Shown here: positions 12,726 to 14,421 of the stretch, piece after piece
Layout: each line of letters begins with the position of its first letter
How positions within the stretch are numbered: the stretch's first letter is position 1
Assembly (NCBI GenBank): GCA_002452555.1
Contig: DKER01000154.1
Coordinates: forward strand, 1-14,421
DNA length: 14,421 bases
Direction of reading: 5' to 3'
Source: Fidelibacterota bacterium UBA6817
GTDB lineage: Bacteria > Fidelibacterota > Fidelibacteria > Fidelibacterales > Fidelibacteraceae
The notes under the pieces: model-generated
The model's input: only the letters and a program-made list of their open reading frames with translations
Database searches by the model: none
What the model was told of the DNA's origin: nothing
Made by a program: the position numbers and the translations under genes

Positions 12726-14414
12726 ATGCCTGCAATAAAAATGAAAAAACCGCTTGGACAGCTTCTGCTTGAGAACAAAAAAATTTCATCGGAAGAACTG
12801 AATCAGGCATTACGTTATCAAAGTGAAAAAGGTGTTTATTTCGGTAAAGCTCTGATCGAACTGGGACTCATTGCAGAAATCGATTTGATGCAGTTTCTTG
12901 CAGAACAGATGGATATTCCTTTTGTCAAACTGGATGACATATCTATTGAAAAAGAGATTATCCGTTTGATTCCTGAAGAACTGGCCCGTGATTATCAGAT
13001 TATCCCCTTGTTTAAAATAGGGGAACAGTTAAGTGTTGCTACTTCAGATCCTCTAAATGTGGAAAATATTGATTCGATCAGTAAACATACCGGAATGGAG
13101 CTGGATATCGTTCTGGCAACAGAAACCGATATATCATATGCCGTAGAAGTCTATTACGGAAAATCGAAGAAGATGGAAGGGCTTTCTGATGATCATATTG
13201 AATTTGAACAGGACCAACTTGAAAAAGAAAATAAAAAAGATGAGGAAATTATCGGGAATACTAAGGTTATTGAAGCCGTAAACACAATGCTTGCCCAATC
13301 CATCGATATGGGGGTCAGCGATATCCATTTTGAACCCCGGGAAAAAGATGTTCGGATTCGTTTTCGTGTGGATGGTACTCTTTTTGAAAATTATACCCTG
13401 CCCAAATCCTTTCAGGCATCGGTGGCTTCCCGATTAAAAGTGATGTGCAATATGGATATTTCAGAAACCCGGAAACCGCAGGATGGGCGTATTCGATTTA
13501 AAAAAGATAATAAACGAGTGAGTCTCCGTGTTTCAACTTATCCAACCTATTTCGGCGAAAAGATCGTTATGCGGCTTCTGGATAAAGAAAAAAGCATGGT
13601 TGACTTGAACAAACTGGGATTCTCGCCGGAAATTTTTCGTCGATGGTCTGAACTGATCCGCATGCCGAACGGTATCATCCTTGTTACCGGTCCTACAGGG
13701 AGCGGTAAAACCACGACCCTGTATTCAACCCTGAGAACCCTGAATACCGTATCAAAAAACATCATCACAGTGGAAGATCCCATCGAATATGAACTGGATA
13801 ATATCAATCAGGGACAGGTTAATCCAAAGATTGGTGTGACATTTTCCTCATCCCTGAGGACAATTCTTCGTCAGGACCCGGACATTATCATGATAGGGGA
13901 GCTTAGAGATCAGGAAACAGTTGAGTTGGCAATCCGTTCTGCCCTCACCGGTCACCTTGTACTCAGTACCCTTCATACCAACGACGCCCCGTCGGCCGTA
14001 ACACGTTTAATCGATATGGGTGTTGAAACGTACCTCATCGCATCAACCATCCGTGCGGTTGTTGCCCAACGTCTGATCCGTGTTTTATGTCCCCATTGCA
14101 AAGAACCCTTTAATCCGCCTGATCATGTGCTTGAAAGACTGGATATTCCCATAAACGGTAAGTATCATTTTCATAAACCGGTTGGATGCATACAGTGCAG
14201 AAACACAGGGTATCTGGGAAGATTTGGACTCTTTGAACTGATGGTCAATGACGAAAAATTATCTGAAATGATTATCAATGAAGCGTCTTTGGATCAATTA
14301 AGAAATTATGCGGTCAGCAAAGGAATGGTCCGTCTTATGCAGCAGGGTATTGATAAAGCAACAGAAGGAATAGTATCCATTGAAGAAGTGCTGGAAATTA
14401 CATCCATGGTCTGA
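12726..14414 (+). CDS. pilB: Type IV pilus extension ATPase PilB (GspE family)
   Basis: The 562-residue protein has an N-terminal MshEN-type domain (about 1-145) with two copies of an LG.LL....I...L..AL..Q-like pattern. This fold binds cyclic di-GMP in MshE and some PilB proteins; binding here is not certain because the usual arginine before LG is missing. The motor core has Walker A GPTGSGKTT (322-330), ITVEDPIEY, IIMIGELRDQET and TGHLVLSTLHTND. A zinc-type cysteine motif, C455/C458 and C488/C491, marks the extension or secretion ATPase subfamily and separates it from PilT. PilB polymerises pilins by turning the platform protein PilC, which is not in the window. AGGAG lies 7 nt upstream of the ATG. 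The gene is complete, ending just before the window edge. Confidence 0.95.
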   Translation: MPAIKMKKPLGQLLLENKKISSEELNQALRYQSEKGVYFGKALIELGLIAEIDLMQFLAEQMDIPFVKLDDISIEKEIIRLIPEELARDYQIIPLFKIGEQLSVATSDPLNVENIDSISKHTGMELDIVLATETDISYAVEVYYGKSKKMEGLSDDHIEFEQDQLEKENKKDEEIIGNTKVIEAVNTMLAQSIDMGVSDIHFEPREKDVRIRFRVDGTLFENYTLPKSFQASVASRLKVMCNMDISETRKPQDGRIRFKKDNKRVSLRVSTYPTYFGEKIVMRLLDKEKSMVDLNKLGFSPEIFRRWSELIRMPNGIILVTGPTGSGKTTTLYSTLRTLNTVSKNIITVEDPIEYELDNINQGQVNPKIGVTFSSSLRTILRQDPDIIMIGELRDQETVELAIRSALTGHLVLSTLHTNDAPSAVTRLIDMGVETYLIASTIRAVVAQRLIRVLCPHCKEPFNPPDHVLERLDIPINGKYHFHKPVGCIQCRNTGYLGRFGLFELMVNDEKLSEMIINEASLDQLRNYAVSKGMVRLMQQGIDKATEGIVSIEEVLEITSMV

Positions 14415-14421
14415 TTTCCAC

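Noticed and set aside
14415..14421. Terminator or start of pilC after PilB.
   Set aside because: Only seven bases remain, too few to support either.
1..14421. tRNA, rRNA, insertion sequences or phage genes.
   Set aside because: No tRNA-like cloverleaf, rRNA-like stretch, transposase frame or flanking terminal repeats was seen on either strand.

Overview
This window holds one colinear, plus-strand type IV pilus (T4P) biogenesis locus. A diderm (Gram-negative-type) bacterium is implied by the secretin and by the inner-membrane alignment proteins. GC is about 40% over most of the window. No marker gene places the organism. The divergent PilM, the PilM-PilN fusion and the soluble two-component pair suggest a lineage far from the well-studied Proteobacteria, possibly an uncultured phylum, but that is only an inference.

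Layout. Positions 1-265 are non-coding and carry an 8-bp tandem repeat, a small hairpin and an AT-rich leader. 266-1099 encodes an ExeA/GspA-like AAA+ ATPase without a peptidoglycan-binding domain. The reading frame continues behind two stop codons to 1270 as a recognisably protein-like tail. 1271-1557 is a 287-nt leader with several inverted repeats. From 1558 the pilus genes are tightly packed: a 934-aa PilM-PilN fusion with a long acidic disordered N-terminus (1558-4362), PilO (4359-4925), a PilP/GspC-like protein (4927-5463), the PilQ-type secretin (5530-7281), PilT (7302-8366), and a second PilT/PilU-type ATPase (8369-9466). A soluble sensor histidine kinase follows (9489-11405). After a GC-rich, hairpin-rich gap of 159 nt come a single-domain response regulator (11565-11939), the prepilin peptidase PilD (11932-12711) and the extension ATPase PilB (12726-14414). 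The platform protein PilC and the pilins are not here; PilC may follow directly after the window.

How the parts fit. PilD processes prepilins. PilB, with an N-terminal MshEN-type domain, powers extension, and PilT plus the PilU-like paralogue power retraction. PilM-PilN, PilO and the PilP-like protein form the alignment complex connecting the cytoplasmic motor to the PilQ secretin pore. The ExeA-like ATPase may help PilQ assemble through the cell wall. The kinase and receiver probably control pilus activity or expression.

The most unusual points are: (1) the PilM-PilN fusion with degenerate actin-fold motifs and a long acidic N-terminal arm carrying repeated hydrophobic mini-motifs; (2) the stop-interrupted tail after the ExeA-like gene, ending near a QLDLF pentapeptide; (3) a histidine kinase with a degenerate receiver at its N-terminus, inserted among motor genes; (4) the GC-rich hairpin island between kinase and regulator.
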